Below, one piece after another: positions 30,294 through 40,372 of a stretch of 64,000 bases of DNA; within the stretch, counting starts at the first letter, position 1; every line of letters begins with the position of its first letter. This stretch comes from Rhabdophis nuchalis (Eukaryota; Chordata; Lepidosauria; Squamata; Natricidae), in NCBI GenBank assembly GCA_039707465.1, contig CM077647.1, positions 176,820,663 to 176,884,662 on the forward strand, read 5' to 3'. The translations under genes were made by a program, and so were the position numbers. Below the pieces are notes generated by a model. That model ran no database searches. It was not told the DNA's origin and saw only the letters and a program-made list of their open reading frames with translations.

Positions 30294-30304
30294 AAGCAGA
30301 GAGT
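30294..30304 (+). promoter_or_regulatory. Self-priming primer-binding site
   Basis: AAGCAGAGAGT starts two bases after the 5' LTR and is the exact reverse complement of ACTCTCTGCTT at 30175-30185 in the LTR (also 35450-35460 in the 3' LTR). In Tf1 and vertebrate chromoviruses the first 11 nt of the RNA fold back on the PBS to prime reverse transcription. Confidence 0.75.
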
Positions 30305-30323
30305 CACAAATAAATCCTACACC

Positions 30324-31553
30324 ATGTCGGACCCCACGAAACAAGAAATTCCCTTGGTGGAAGTCCGGCCCGAAACGGAACTGGGAGCTCAAGCACCAAC
30401 AGAAGATACGAGGTCAGTGTTGGAATGTTTAGCCGGCCTAGATTTAAGCCAGCCAGCCGAAGATTCTTCCAAATCTCGCCGCTGGTCAGAGGGCGTGGGA
30501 ATGACTGGAAGCAAAGCCTCAGGAGTTACTGTAACCAGGCGTCGCCTTTCCCCCAAGCAACTCATACCTGAACTCTTAAAAGAGGAAAGGGAATTTAAGG
30601 AATGGGGCCAGCATTACCTTCAACAGGCAGCTGAGAAGCGGGCGGCCCTGGATGAACTTTTGGGGAGGGAACAACAGCAGGAAAGCAAACAGTTAAATAT
30701 GCAGGGAGCTGCAGCTGTTAAGGATATCAGAGATTCACCATCCCCCCCTGCCCGAGCCAGCAGAGGTATGCAGAGAGATGCCCGCCCAGCCTCTCCCCGC
30801 CGGCTTGCAAAGCTTCCTCCCCTGGGTGTGAAATTCGACGGCAGTGCCGAGGGCCTGGCATTTTTTCTGATGCACGTCGATAATTTTGTACAATTTTATG
30901 CAGCTGATCTTGAAGATGAATTCAAAATTAGAATTGTCTCTATGGCCTTGGAAAAAAATGCTTCCCAATGGTTGGTCTCACTGCATAATAGCCATTCACC
31001 CGTGTTGTGTGACTTTGAGCGTTTCATGACTGCCCTGAGAAGGCGCTTTGAGGACCCCCGTGTTGAAGGGAAAGCTAAGATGAGAATGAGAAATTTACGC
31101 CAGGGGGATAATTCAGTTCAGGAATACACGCAGAACTTTAAGGAACTGGCCGTGTTCATGACCGGTTACAGTGACCGGGCATTAATGGACCTCTATACTG
31201 AGGGTCTTAATAAGAACATTTATCAAACGTGCATGAATAGATTTCGCCCCGAAACCTTAGAAGAATGGATAGATCTCGCGGGTGACGTTGAGCTGGATCA
31301 AGCCCAATTACAAGATTCAGTCCGTCATGAGCGGAAACTGCAGAGAGTCCCAGACCTCATTCCCCTGAAAAGTTTTCACCCATCCAGAAAAGTGGGGGGG
31401 CCCGAAGACCTACTCAACCGCGCTCGACTGTTTGTTATCGATGTGGAAAGGAGGGGCATTGGGCTAACAAATGCAGATCAAGTCGTTCTTCATGCCCACA
31501 TTCTTCTCCGGAGAGGGAAGGAGGGAGGGACAGAAGACCTCCGAAACCTTTGA
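30324..31553 (+). CDS. Chromovirus Gag
   Basis: Starts at a well-placed ATG (ACCATGT). Contains a retrotransposon Gag/capsid region: LGVKFDGSAEGLAFFLMHVD at about residue 170, KNASQWLVSLHNS, then NLRQGDNSVQEYTQNFKEL and RPETLEEWIDLAGDVE. It forms the particle that packages element RNA. The 409-residue frame ends at TGA 31551-31553, but roughly the last 50 codons look out of frame. The nucleocapsid zinc knuckle is encoded by 31433-31474 in the pol frame, not here. The likely switch point is the G7 run at 31394-31400. True Gag therefore either ends without a knuckle or is broken by a one-base indel. Confidence 0.88.
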   Translation: MSDPTKQEIPLVEVRPETELGAQAPTEDTRSVLECLAGLDLSQPAEDSSKSRRWSEGVGMTGSKASGVTVTRRRLSPKQLIPELLKEEREFKEWGQHYLQQAAEKRAALDELLGREQQQESKQLNMQGAAAVKDIRDSPSPPARASRGMQRDARPASPRRLAKLPPLGVKFDGSAEGLAFFLMHVDNFVQFYAADLEDEFKIRIVSMALEKNASQWLVSLHNSHSPVLCDFERFMTALRRRFEDPRVEGKAKMRMRNLRQGDNSVQEYTQNFKELAVFMTGYSDRALMDLYTEGLNKNIYQTCMNRFRPETLEEWIDLAGDVELDQAQLQDSVRHERKLQRVPDLIPLKSFHPSRKVGGPEDLLNRARLFVIDVERRGIGLTNADQVVLHAHILLRRGKEGGTEDLRNL

Positions 31554-34500
31554 GCGTGCGCAGTAAACCCGCGATGAGTGGGGCGGAGCCACTGGACCTC
31601 TCGTCTGCCCAGCCCAATGCCTGCCCGGATGACTGGGAGGAGTCGGATGACGACAACTTGGTGAGTCATCGTTCCGGCCCCCTTTATATTAATTTAAAGC
31701 TTTTGGCTCCATCTACTGGCCGCACTTGCAATGTGCAGGCTCTAATTGATTCTGGTTGCTCACGGTGCCTTATAAATCAAGATGTTGTGTATTCTATGGG
31801 TTTCCATCTAAAAAATCTAAAAACTCCCATAGCGTTTTGCCAAATGGATGGTTCTGTAGCTGGGGGAGCCCCTGCCTCTCTCATTACTGAACCTATTCGT
31901 GTCTCCATTGGGCAGGCCCATACAGAAACCATAAATTTCATTGTAACGACCATTTCTGAAAATGCTGTCATTCTGGGTGTTAATTGGCTTCGTAAATGGA
32001 ACCCCCTCATTAACTGGAAAGAGGGTTGGGTTCGAATTCCTTTGATAGTGCCTGATCACACCTCCCTGCCTTCGGAGGACGAGCATATTTCGCCCATTGA
32101 CCTGGCCCCTGTTTCGGAACCAGCTGCTCAATCACTGGCATTTCCTTCTCCTGAGGTCATCCCTGGAGAAGAAAGAATTCCCAAAGAATATTGGGACCTC
32201 AAAGAAGTTTTCAGTGAAAAATCTTGTGATTCCCTCCCCCCTCATAGGGCCACTGATTGTTCAATTGATTTCCTCCCGGGAGTGCAGTTGCCAAAACCCC
32301 GCATTTATTCCATGACGCAGCGTGAAATGAATGAACTACGGAACTTCATTGACAAAAATCTTCAAAGGGGTTTTATTGAACCAGCTAGGCCACGTGTAGC
32401 GGCACCTGTTATGTTTCGAGAAAAGAAAGATGGCACTCTCAGATTAGTACAAAACTATTCTTATCTGAACACCATTTGCAAACATAATGTCTACCCACTC
32501 CCACTTATGAAAGACATGCTGGCTCACCTGGCTACTGGGAAGATTTTTACTAAGCTGGACTTGCGCGAGGCTTATTATAGAGTTAGAATCAAGGAAGGGG
32601 ACGAATGGAAAACTGCTTTTAACTGCCCACTTGGATGTTTTCAATTTAAGGTTCTCCCCTTTGGTTTGCAAGGTGCCCCCTCAGTGTTTATGCAATTGAT
32701 AAACGAAGTCCTCCACGAACACCTTTATAAAGGCGTTTTAGTCTACATTGATGACATCATCGTATATTCGCAGACACGTGATGAACATGTTAAGCTTGTG
32801 CGTTCCGTCCTTCGGAAACTTCGCTCCGCCGAGCTATACGCCAAATTATCCAAATGCGAGTTTCACCAGGATAAAATTGACTATTTAGGTTATCGCATCT
32901 CTTCTGAAGGAATTGAAATGGATCCTGCAAAGGTTAAGGCGGTAACAGATTGGGCCCCGCCCCGTACTCGTAAACAGCTCCAAAGTTTTTTGGGCTTTGC
33001 AAACTTTTACCGCCAGTTTATTCCATCATTCGCTAGTATTGCTTTGCCTATAACAAATCTTCTCAAAACGAATGGCGAGGGGAAACCTCGACCAGGAACG
33101 CCCCTTAAATGGACCATGGAATGCCAAGCCGCTTTCGAGAAACTTAAGCGTTTATTTGCGGCTGAGCCGGTTCTCAAACACCCCGATGTCACGTCCCCTT
33201 TTGTGATTCAAGCAGATGCGAGTGATGTCGCCGTGGGGGCTGTCCTGTTGCAACTCAACAACCATGGCCAATTACAACCGTGTGCCTACACCTCTCGGAA
33301 ACTCACCACGACCGAACGTGGATGGGCCATTTGGGAGAAGGAGGCTTTTGCTGTTCGTTGGGCCCTCATGACTTGGCGTCATTTTCTTGAAGGTGCTCCC
33401 CACCCATTCGAGGTCTGGACCGACCATAAGAACCTGGAAGCTCTCACCTCTTCGCGTAAACTATCGCCAAGACAGTTGCGCTGGGCGCATTATTTCCATC
33501 GGTTCAACTTCCATCTTAAATTTATTCCCGGAGGAAAAAATTTCATGGCTGATGCCCTCTCCAGATTACCACAATATGATGCTTCTAAACTTACCGTTGT
33601 ACAACCCCTCATGCCTCTTACTTTACCGGTTTCTCCGGTTGCTGCTCGAACTCGTTCTACTGTTCAAACTACCCCTCCGGGTGAGCTGATTGCTCGGATT
33701 AAGACTGAACTGCTTACTGATGAGTGGTATTCCGCCCACTCTGCTGATTGCACCATTAGAGACGATCTTCCTTGGATTGGTTCCAAAATCTATGTCCCTG
33801 CGACCATACGGCCTTTTGTACTCCAACGCGCTCACGATTCACGTTTGGCAGGTCATTTTGGTTTCGTTAAAACTGTACACCTTGTCAAACGTCAATTCTG
33901 GTGGCCGTCTCTTAAAAAGGATGTTGAGTCTTATATTGCCAGTTGCCCTGTTTGTGCTGCTTCGAAATTTTCCCCTGGAAAGCCACAAGGCCTTCTCCAG
34001 TCTGTGGCGATGCCGGAATCACCTTGGAAAGAAATTTCGATGGACTTTATTGTGGATCTCCCACCCAGCCAGGGCTATACCGTTATTTGGGTGGTTACAG
34101 ATCTTTTCTCCAAACAAGTACATTTTGTGCCTTGTTCCAAAATTCCATCCTCCAAATCTTTGGCTAAGTTGTTTGTCACTCATATCTACCGTTTTCATGG
34201 TGTTCCCCAACGCATTATCTCTGACAGGGGCACTCAATTTACGTCTGTCTTTTGGAAGGAATTCTTGAAACTGATTGGCTCCGCCCAAGGCTTAAGCTCC
34301 GCCTACCACCCCCAGACGAACGGATCTTGTGAGAGGCTTAATTCTGTTTTGGAACAATATCTACGCTGCTTCATTAATTTTCAGCAGGACGATTGGGCTG
34401 ATCTCCTGGTGCATGCGGAAGTGGCTTATAATAATTCAGTTCACTCTAGTACGAATATGACCCCTTTCAGTATTGTCTATGGACAAGATTTTGTTCCCAT

Positions 34501-35086
34501 TCCTGAATTACCGCATGTCTCACCTACTGTTCCTTCTTTGGCCGATTGGTCTTCTAGACTGTCTCCTGTTTGGCCTATCATACGTAAAACCTTGAACGAT
34601 GCCCATCAATCACATAAAATGTATGCTGATAAGAAGAGGTCAGCTCCCCCGACCTACAAAGTTGGTGATAGGGTATATGTCTCTACTAAACATTTGGATA
34701 GCCCGCAGAAATGTAAGAAACTGGGACCCAGATTTGTCGGTCCATTTACTATCACTAAAATCATCAGCTCTGTCTCCGTCCGCTTGGATCTCCCTAAAAC
34801 TTACCGTCGACTGTATCCGGTGTTCCATGTTCATCTGTTGAAACCTGAACGCACTTCGCATCTTCGCAAGCCATTTCCTGATGCTCCTACCCCTACCATG
34901 GTGGACGGTCACCAACATTATGAAGTTCGAGACATTTTGGACTCCAGAATCCATAGAAATAAGACTCAGTTTTTGGTCAGCTGGAAAGATTTTCCCCCTT
35001 CACATAATGAATGGGTTGATAAGGACCATCTCAAAGCACCTAAACTACTACGGCAATTTTATGCCAAGTATCCTCACAAGCCTTGA
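31331..35086 (+). CDS. Chromovirus Pol (zinc knuckle, PR, RT, RNase H, IN, chromodomain)
   Basis: The frame is open from just after a stop at 31328-31330 to TGA 35084-35086. It overlaps gag in the -1 frame; the first ATG is 31574. In order: zinc knuckle CYRCGKEGHWANKC (31433-31474); aspartic protease ALIDSGCSRCLIN (about 31742); RT with YIDDIIVYS (about 32740); RNase H with QADASDVAVGAVL (about 33210) and TDHKNLEAL (about 33420); integrase H/H-C-C (HFGFVK, CPVCAASK) and DDE core (MDFIVDLPPS, IISDRGTQFTS, NGSCERLNS); and a chromodomain (HYEVRDILDSRI, FLVSWKDFPPSHNEWV) at the end. All catalytic residues I can check are present. The chromodomain directs integration by binding modified histone tails in related elements. 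Confidence 0.93.
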   Translation, partial: AETAESPRPHSPEKFSPIQKSGGARRPTQPRSTVCYRCGKEGHWANKCRSSRSSCPHSSPEREGGRDRRPPKPLSVRSKPAMSGAEPLDLSSAQPNACPDDWEESDDDNLVSHRSGPLYINLKLLAPSTGRTCNVQALIDSGCSRCLINQDVVYSMGFHLKNLKTPIAFCQMDGSVAGGAPASLITEPIRVSIGQAHTETINFIVTTISENAVILGVNWLRKWNPLINWKEGWVRIPLIVPDHTSLPSEDEHISPIDLAPVSEPAAQSLAFPSPEVIPGEERIPKEYWDLKEVFSEKSCDSLPPHRATDCSIDFLPGVQLPKPRIYSMTQREMNELRNFIDKNLQRGFIEPARPRVAAPVMFREKKDGTLRLVQNYSYLNTICKHNVYPLPLMKDMLAHLATGKIFTKLDLREAYYRVRIKEGDEWKTAFNCPLGCFQFKVLPFGLQGAPSVFMQLINEVLHEHLYKGVLVYIDDIIVYSQTRDEHVKLVRSVLRKLRSAELYAKLSKCEFHQDKIDYLGYRISSEGIEMDPAKVKAVTDWAPPRTRKQLQSFLGFANFYRQFIPSFASIALPITNLLKTNGEGKPRPGTPLKWTMECQAAFEKLKRLFAAEPVLKHPDVTSPFVIQADASDVAVGAVLLQLNNHGQLQPCAYTSRKLTTTERGWAIWEKEAFAVRWALMTWRHFLEGAPHPFEVWTDHKNLEALTSSRKLSPRQLRWAHYFHRFNFHLKFIPGGKNFMADALSRLPQYDASKLTVVQPLMPLTLPVSPVAARTRSTVQTTPPGELIARIKTELLTDEWYSAHSADCTIRDDLPWIGSKIYVPATIRPFVLQRAHDSRLAGHFGFVKTVHLVKRQFWWPSLKKDVESYIASCPVCAASKFSPGKPQGLLQSVAMPESPWKEISMDFIVDLPPSQGYTVIWVVTDLFSKQVHFVPCSKIPSSKSLAKLFVTHIYRFHGVPQRIISDRGTQFTSVFWKEFLKLIGSAQGLSSAYHPQTNGSCERLNSVLEQYLRCFINFQQDDWADLLVHAEVAYNNSVHSSTNMTPFSIVYGQDFVPIPELPHVSPTVPSLADWSSRLSPVWPIIRKTLNDAHQSHKMYADKKRSAPPTYKVGDRVYVSTKHLDSPQKCKKLGPRFVGPFTITKIISSVSVRLDLPKTYRRLYPVFHVHLLKPERTSHLRKPFPDAPTPTMVDGHQHYEVRDILDSRIHRNKTQFLVSWKDFPPSHNEWVDKDHLKAPKLLRQFYAKYPHKP

Positions 35087-35199
35087 CCCTTTCCCTCTTT
35101 TCTCTCTCTTGTTTTGTCCTCCTTGTCTGTTTTTCAGGTCTAACATCTCCCTTTCGGCGGATATCCGAGCTTTCTCGCTGTTCCTGGAGGAGGTCCGGA

Positions 35200-35566
35200 T
35201 GTCAGCCTTCGCTATCTGCTTTGCTGCCATGGAAACGGGGAAGGTGGGGTGCTGGGATTCAAATGTTGTGCTGGTGGAAAACGGTGATGGACGGTGTTAT
35301 CTCTTCGGCTAACGGTCTCACATTCCAGGCTGGTGATGACCTGCCCACCTGATGTCGGAGATGAATGCATATTGGACACTGCTTTGGGGGGAGTTGGGTA
35401 TTGGGTTGGGCTTAAAGGTTAATACGCTATGTTGGCGCCTAAAGTATTCACTCTCTGCTTCAAATGATCTGTTCACTTACGATCCTTAGTAAAAGTAACT
35501 TTATTCATTTTCAAACAATGTCTAAGTGTGGTCTTTCCTAAGAAATCGAAGAAACAGGTCCTGACA
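35200..35566 (+). repeat. 3' LTR of the chromovirus
   Basis: 367 bp, differing from the 5' LTR at two adjacent sites (ACGGGGAAGG against ACGTGGAGGG). It is preceded by a purine-rich GGAGGAGGTCCGGA that can serve as polypurine tract. Confidence 0.95.
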
Positions 35567-36447
35567 GATGAGCACCACCACCTAGAGTCAGGAACAACTA
35601 GCACATATGTGCGAGTGAATATCACTCAACTTTATCCACAAATACATATCACTCAGTTTTGTCTGCACTCAATTTTATCCTCAAACCCATATGCAATAAT
35701 GAAACTGGGAGGTCCTTAAGATTCCAAACAGCTCTTGAGCATCTGACTGAAATATTGTCTATGCTTTGGAAACTCTAATGACACACAAACCTGGTTAAAA
35801 AAAATGGTTGGAAACCTTCCAATATTCTCTCAACTTACAAGAGCACCCTGGAGAGATTTTTAAGATTCCAAGAACAGGTGGAGAGGGAAGGAAAAGGAAA
35901 AGAGAATTTCTTACACAGGGGGCATTAACACCTTCTGCGAAGGATGCTCATCAAAGGAATATTCCTCAAGGATGTGAAAAATCTGAGCTATGATCCCACC
36001 AATGATGAGGTTCCCCGGCTTATACCATTCATGAAAGATGGGAGAAGGATCGCTCCTGAGGCAAGATGTGGCATCTGTCTAGCACTTCTTGTCAATCAGC
36101 AACCACACTAGTATCACAACCCTCAACATTTCCTCCAGAGGAGGTTTACTTGTGCCTATCCACACTTCCAGGACTTTATTTGGAAAGCAGCTACAAAATC
36201 CAGGAACACGGTCAGTTCACACACACAATCATTTCTCTCATCCAATAGACTGACATCATTAAGATTAGCAGAGCATGCCCTGATAGACAAGCATACCCTG
36301 GGGAATGGAAATAGCTACCCACAATCCAAAATCCGAAGGGGCAAGGTCCTACCTCACTCTTTTCCTCTGACTGCAAGGTTTTATAATCTCTTCCAGACTG
36401 ACTAACAAATTATTTTTTCAGAATTTCTTGGAAAGCTGTTGCAGTGG
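35567..36447. repeat. 881-bp direct duplication, copy B
   Basis: Starts abruptly in mid-SINE (GATGAGCACC) right at the 3' LTR and ends at GCAGTGG. It continues into TGTCAGAAAGCATCAACG, the native upstream flank, which is also recognisable upstream of unit 2 exon 1 at about 57020-57060. Confidence 0.95.
35915..36129 (-). pseudogene. V2R unit 1, exon 1 (copy B), premature stop
   Basis: Identical in structure to 29392-29606: start at 36129, TAG at codon 17 (36081-36079), donor at 35915. Only this copy retains the native upstream flank. Any transcript started here would have to cross the chromovirus to reach exon 2. Confidence 0.92.
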
Positions 36448-37140
36448 TGTCAGAAAGCATCAACGATAGTCATTTAGCTTAATTGCCCATAAACAGTCAT
36501 CTCTGTGAAAGGAAGCTCCTGGATTTGGAGTTTATTATTTCACCTCTACATAATAACTTTTGGGACAACTATGTTCTTAGCTGTTTTGAGAGACTCCACA
36601 TAAAAGAATTACATATCATTCTTTTTGGTAAATGTAATTGTTAGCCATGAGATTATTCCCAAACCAAATACTCATGGATACAATCTCTATGACCTCCAGT
36701 TTGAAGAAACCATGGAGTACAATATACCACAAAAGAGTCACCAAGAATGATACTCTAGGGCTCTAGGGTCTGAATCCAAGGGGCAAGATGAACACTTGAC
36801 AGAGAGTGGGGGAGTGTCTCCGTTGACTTTTGAGGAAAATGGGGAAGGGCAAAGTCAGGCTGGGCAGAGCAAGGGAGAGGTAGAACAAGGGTGAGGGGGT
36901 TCAGATGAAGACCAAGGCCCAACCCTTCCTCATCCTAGGACACGCAAGGAAGAATGGTGGAGAGAGCAACGAGGGTTGTGTGGCTTACAAGGGAGGAAAG
37001 GGCCCCAATTCCCATCACAAGGCACACCTGGGGATGGAGTTTAAAGGAGAAGCAATGGGAGGGGTAGTTGGGAGGGGTGGAACAAATGCTGAGTTCATCT
37101 GGTGTTAACTGCTTACCTGAGTTCCTTGCATCCTCTGAAC
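36448..37140. other. Upstream flank of V2R unit 1, no gene seen
   Basis: Alignable by eye with the region upstream of unit 2 exon 1 (AAAGCATCAACGATAGTCATTTAG against AAAGCATCAATGATAGTTATTTAG). It may hold the V2R promoter. No TATA box could be placed with confidence. Confidence 0.45.
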
Positions 37141-37141
37141 T

Positions 37142-37580
37142 GGTTTATTTATTTATTTATCAAATTTATATCCCGCACCTATCTCCGGATTGGACTCACG
37201 GTGGCGCCAGGAAAGGAATAAAATGTAAAAAACAATAAATACAGGGTATTAAAAATAAATTAAATTAAATTGCACCCGTGCTAAAATTGCCAATTAAAAC
37301 CCATTTCTAAAATAAGATTAAAATTTAGAGCTATGCCAGGCCAGCCTCGTGAAAGAGATATGTTTTTAGAGCCCGGCCGAAGAGGTGCAGGTCCGTGATC
37401 GTGCGGAGGTCAGGTGGTAGGCCATTCCAGAGGGCAGGAGCTGCCACAGAGAAGGCTTTCGCTCTGAGGGCCGCCAGTTGGCATTGTCCAGCAGACGGCG
37501 CCCTGATGAGGCCCACCCTGTGAGAGAGGACAGGTCTAAGGGAGGTATGTGATTGAAGGTGGTCCCGCAGAAAACCAGGT
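37142..37580 (-). mobile_element. L2 LINE, 3' fragment
   Basis: The minus strand encodes LRDHLQSHTSLRPVLSHRVG and KAFSVAAPALWNGLPPDLRT, ending at an L2 tail with TTATTTATTTAT at 37143-37160. Confidence 0.88.
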
Positions 37581-38037
37581 TTCATTTACTTCACTTCTGG
37601 AACTCCTTATCTTGCTTGCCCTGCCAGATAAATGATCTTATCATGTCTCATTGGATTTATAGTTGGAAGTTTTCTGCTTATAACATTTGGACTGAGTATT
37701 TTCAGCCAAAGGCTGTTACACGGTTGTGGAAGAGATTTTCTCCAGGCCAGAGAGTTGAAAGGACGTTGGGGGCACAGTTGGCGTTAATAAAGGGGCTCAA
37801 CTACAGGCCATGCCCACCCCAGCACCACAAAGGAGAAAAATGTTACAAAGTGTCACATGACAGCAATGTAACATGGCAAGTTTGATACCCGTGCTCTAGG
37901 GATTCCTCGTTCTTTTCTGAAATTATTTACATACAGTGGAAATTTACTCCAGGAGTAACACATTGCCCCTTCATTTCCATTTTTTCCACCAAGGATGTGA
38001 GGGAGCTTTTAGGGTGCTTTCTCTTACATCACTTTTC
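37581..38037. other. No gene seen
   Basis: Unassigned sequence between two LINE fragments. Confidence 0.35.
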
Positions 38038-38340
38038 TCAGAGGGTGCCACAAAGAAGAGGGAGTCAAACTATTCTCCAATGCACCTGGGGGCAGGACAA
38101 GAAGCAATGGGTGGAAACTAATCAAGGAGAGAAGCAACTTAGAGCTAAGGAGAAATTTCCTGACAGTTAGAACAATTAACCTCTGGAACAGCTTGCCTCC
38201 AGAAGTTGTGAATGCCCCAACCCTGGAAGTCTTTAAGATGTTGGATAGCCATTTGTCTGAAATGGTATAAGGTTCCTGTCTACTCAGGGGGTTGGACTAG
38301 AAGACCTACAAGATCCCTTCCAACTCTGCTATTGTATTAT
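38038..38340 (+). mobile_element. CR1 LINE 3' end
   Basis: Starts in [22 protein letters not shown] sequence and runs through [19 protein letters not shown] to the 3' UTR and ATTGTATT tail, where an L2 fragment begins. Confidence 0.88.
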
Positions 38341-38997
38341 TTGACTACTGCAATGCTTTCTACATGGGGCTTCCCTTGAGGTGCACTCAAAAGCTACAGT
38401 TAGCGCAGAATGCAGCCGCACGGGTGATTACGGGAGCCTCTAGATGCTCCCACATAACAACGATCCTGCACGAGCTGCAGTGGCTTCCTGTGGTCTTTCG
38501 GGTGCTCTTCAAGGTTTTGACGACCATCTTCAAAGCACTCCATGGCTCGGGACCTAGTTATATGCGAGACCGTCTCCTGCCCCATACATCCCTTAGACCG
38601 ATACGCTCCCACAGAGAGGGCCTTCTCCGGGTGCCGTCAGCCGGACAATGCCGGCTGGTAATACCCAGGGGAAGGGCCTTCTCTGTGGCGGGCCCTGCCC
38701 TGTGGAACGACCTACCCCCTGAACTCCGTACCATTACCGACCTCCGCCTCTTCCGCCAGTGTCTAAAAACACACCTGTTTCATCAAGCCGGCCTAACATA
38801 GCCTCCGCTGTGACTAGTATTAGATAGTTTTAAAATGGGGGATTTTAATTGATTTTAGCGCAGGTTTTTGATATTTAATAGGTTTTAAATTTGTGTATTT
38901 TGTATTACTTTTGTATGTTATTTTAAATTCCTGTGCGCCGCCCTGGGTCCTTTTGGAGAAGGGCGGGATACGAATTGAATAAAACTAAACTAAACTA
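38341..38997 (+). mobile_element. L2 LINE 3' end
   Basis: A frame from about 38364 to 38801 encodes MGLPLRCTQKLQLAQNAAAR to RLFRQCLKTHLFHQAGLT. The 3' UTR ends CGCCGCCCTGGGTCC plus an AATAAAACTAAACTAA tail. 5'-truncated. Confidence 0.9.
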
Positions 38998-39177
38998 ATT
39001 TGTATCTAAATGAGCCAAAAGTAAGGGCGAAAAGGGTGTATATTGGGGGTGAAATAGATGGATGGCCTTGTTGATATAGCCCTATGGTTGTTAAGTGGTC
39101 GTGGCAAGCTGCCAAACTCTCAAATACTGATAAAGGGAACCCAGAAGCTCTGCAATGGCCATAACTTTGAGTATGGG

Positions 39178-39440
39178 TCAGAAGTGGGTTGCTACCAGTT
39201 CGCACCAGTTTGGGCAAACTGATAGTGGTATTTGGACCTTGGTTGCCCAAACTGGCAGTAACCCAGGCTGGTCACATCCCTGAACCAGTTCCCTGGTCAG
39301 AGAAGTTGTTGCAGTCATGTTTTTAACTAAATTTTTCATGTTCTACACATGCACAAAAAAACTTATAATCAATTGTGCACATGTGAAGTGTGCACAAAGC
39401 AAACCAGCAGCAACACTGGCAGCAACATACTCCTGGTATG
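39178..39440. mobile_element. hAT-like MITE, degenerate
   Basis: GTCAGAAGTGGGTTGCTACCAG with GGTTGCCCAAACTGG and AAACCAGCAGCAACACTGGC matches the organisation of 18528-18788. The right end is unclear. Confidence 0.4.
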
Positions 39441-39665
39441 CATCCATACATCCCACCTACTGGTTTAACAACTGGTTCACTGAGTGGATGGACAAAACTG
39501 TTTGTATGTTGTAACCATAAAGACAGAGATGAATACTGTACATTTACAATTGAAATGTACTTATAATTGCTATTAAGAAGATTGGAAGAGCTTTTTTTTT
39601 TGTAATCTTCCTTTTGTTTTCTTTCCCTTTCCTTTCTTTTCTTCTCTGCTTCATGTTGATCTGTG

Positions 39666-40372
39666 CCTTACGCACAGTCACTCAAGCACTCGTCACCTCT
39701 CGACTCGACTACTGTAATGCTCTTTACATGGGGCTCCCCTTGAGGTGCACCCGAAAGCTGCAGTTAGTCCAGAACGCAGCCGCGCGGGTGATTACGGGAG
39801 TGCCTAGACACTCCCACATAACACCTATCCTGCGTGAGCTGCACTGGCTCCCTGTGGTCTTTCGGGTGCGCTTCAAGGTTTTAACGACCATCTTTAAAGC
39901 GCTCCATGGCTCGGGGCCTAGTTATATGCGAGACCGCCTCCTGCCCCATACATCCCTCAGACCGATACGCTCCCACAGAGAGGGCCTCCTCAGGGTGCCG
40001 TCGGCTGGACAATGCCGACTGGCGACACCCAGGGGAAGAGCCTTCTCTGTGGCGGGCCCTGCCCTTTGGAACGACCTACCCCCTGAACTCCGCACCATCT
40101 CCGACTTCCACCTCTTCCGCAAGTGTCTGAAGACACATCTATTCCATCTAGCCGGCCTAGCGTAACCCCCATTACTGACTCTTAGATAGTTTTAAATTTG
40201 GGTTTTTACATTCGGTTTTTAGCGCAGGGTCTATTAGAATAAGTTTTTTAAAATTTTATATGTTTTATATGTGTTTTAACATCCCTGTGCGCCGCCCTGG
40301 GTCCGTTTGGAGAAGGGCGGGGTATAAATTTAATAAAATAAATAAATAAATAAATAAATAAATAAACTATAT
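39666..40372 (+). mobile_element. L2 LINE 3' end, inserted in V2R unit 2 3' flank
   Basis: Encodes ALRTVTQALVTSRLDYCNAL to KTHLFHLAGLA (stop at about 40165), a 3' UTR and (AATA)n tail to 40372. Its flanks (39580-39660 and 40373 onward) align with uninterrupted sequence at 62720-62960, downstream of unit 3. Confidence 0.92.

Larger units (their letters stand above)
29925..35566 (+). mobile_element. Ty3/gypsy chromovirus (sushi-like), complete, very young
   Basis: The element has 367-bp LTRs (TGTCAGCC...CCTGACA) that differ at only two positions, gag and pol frames without stops, and a carboxyl chromodomain diagnostic of chromoviruses. Unusually it has no target-site duplication. The left flank GTGG and right flank GATG do not match; instead the flanks are the end and beginning of an 881-bp direct duplication. 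The PBS-like segment at 30294-30304 is complementary to the LTR rather than to an obvious tRNA. Near-identical LTRs and open pol suggest insertion in the very recent past and possibly activity. Confidence 0.95.
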
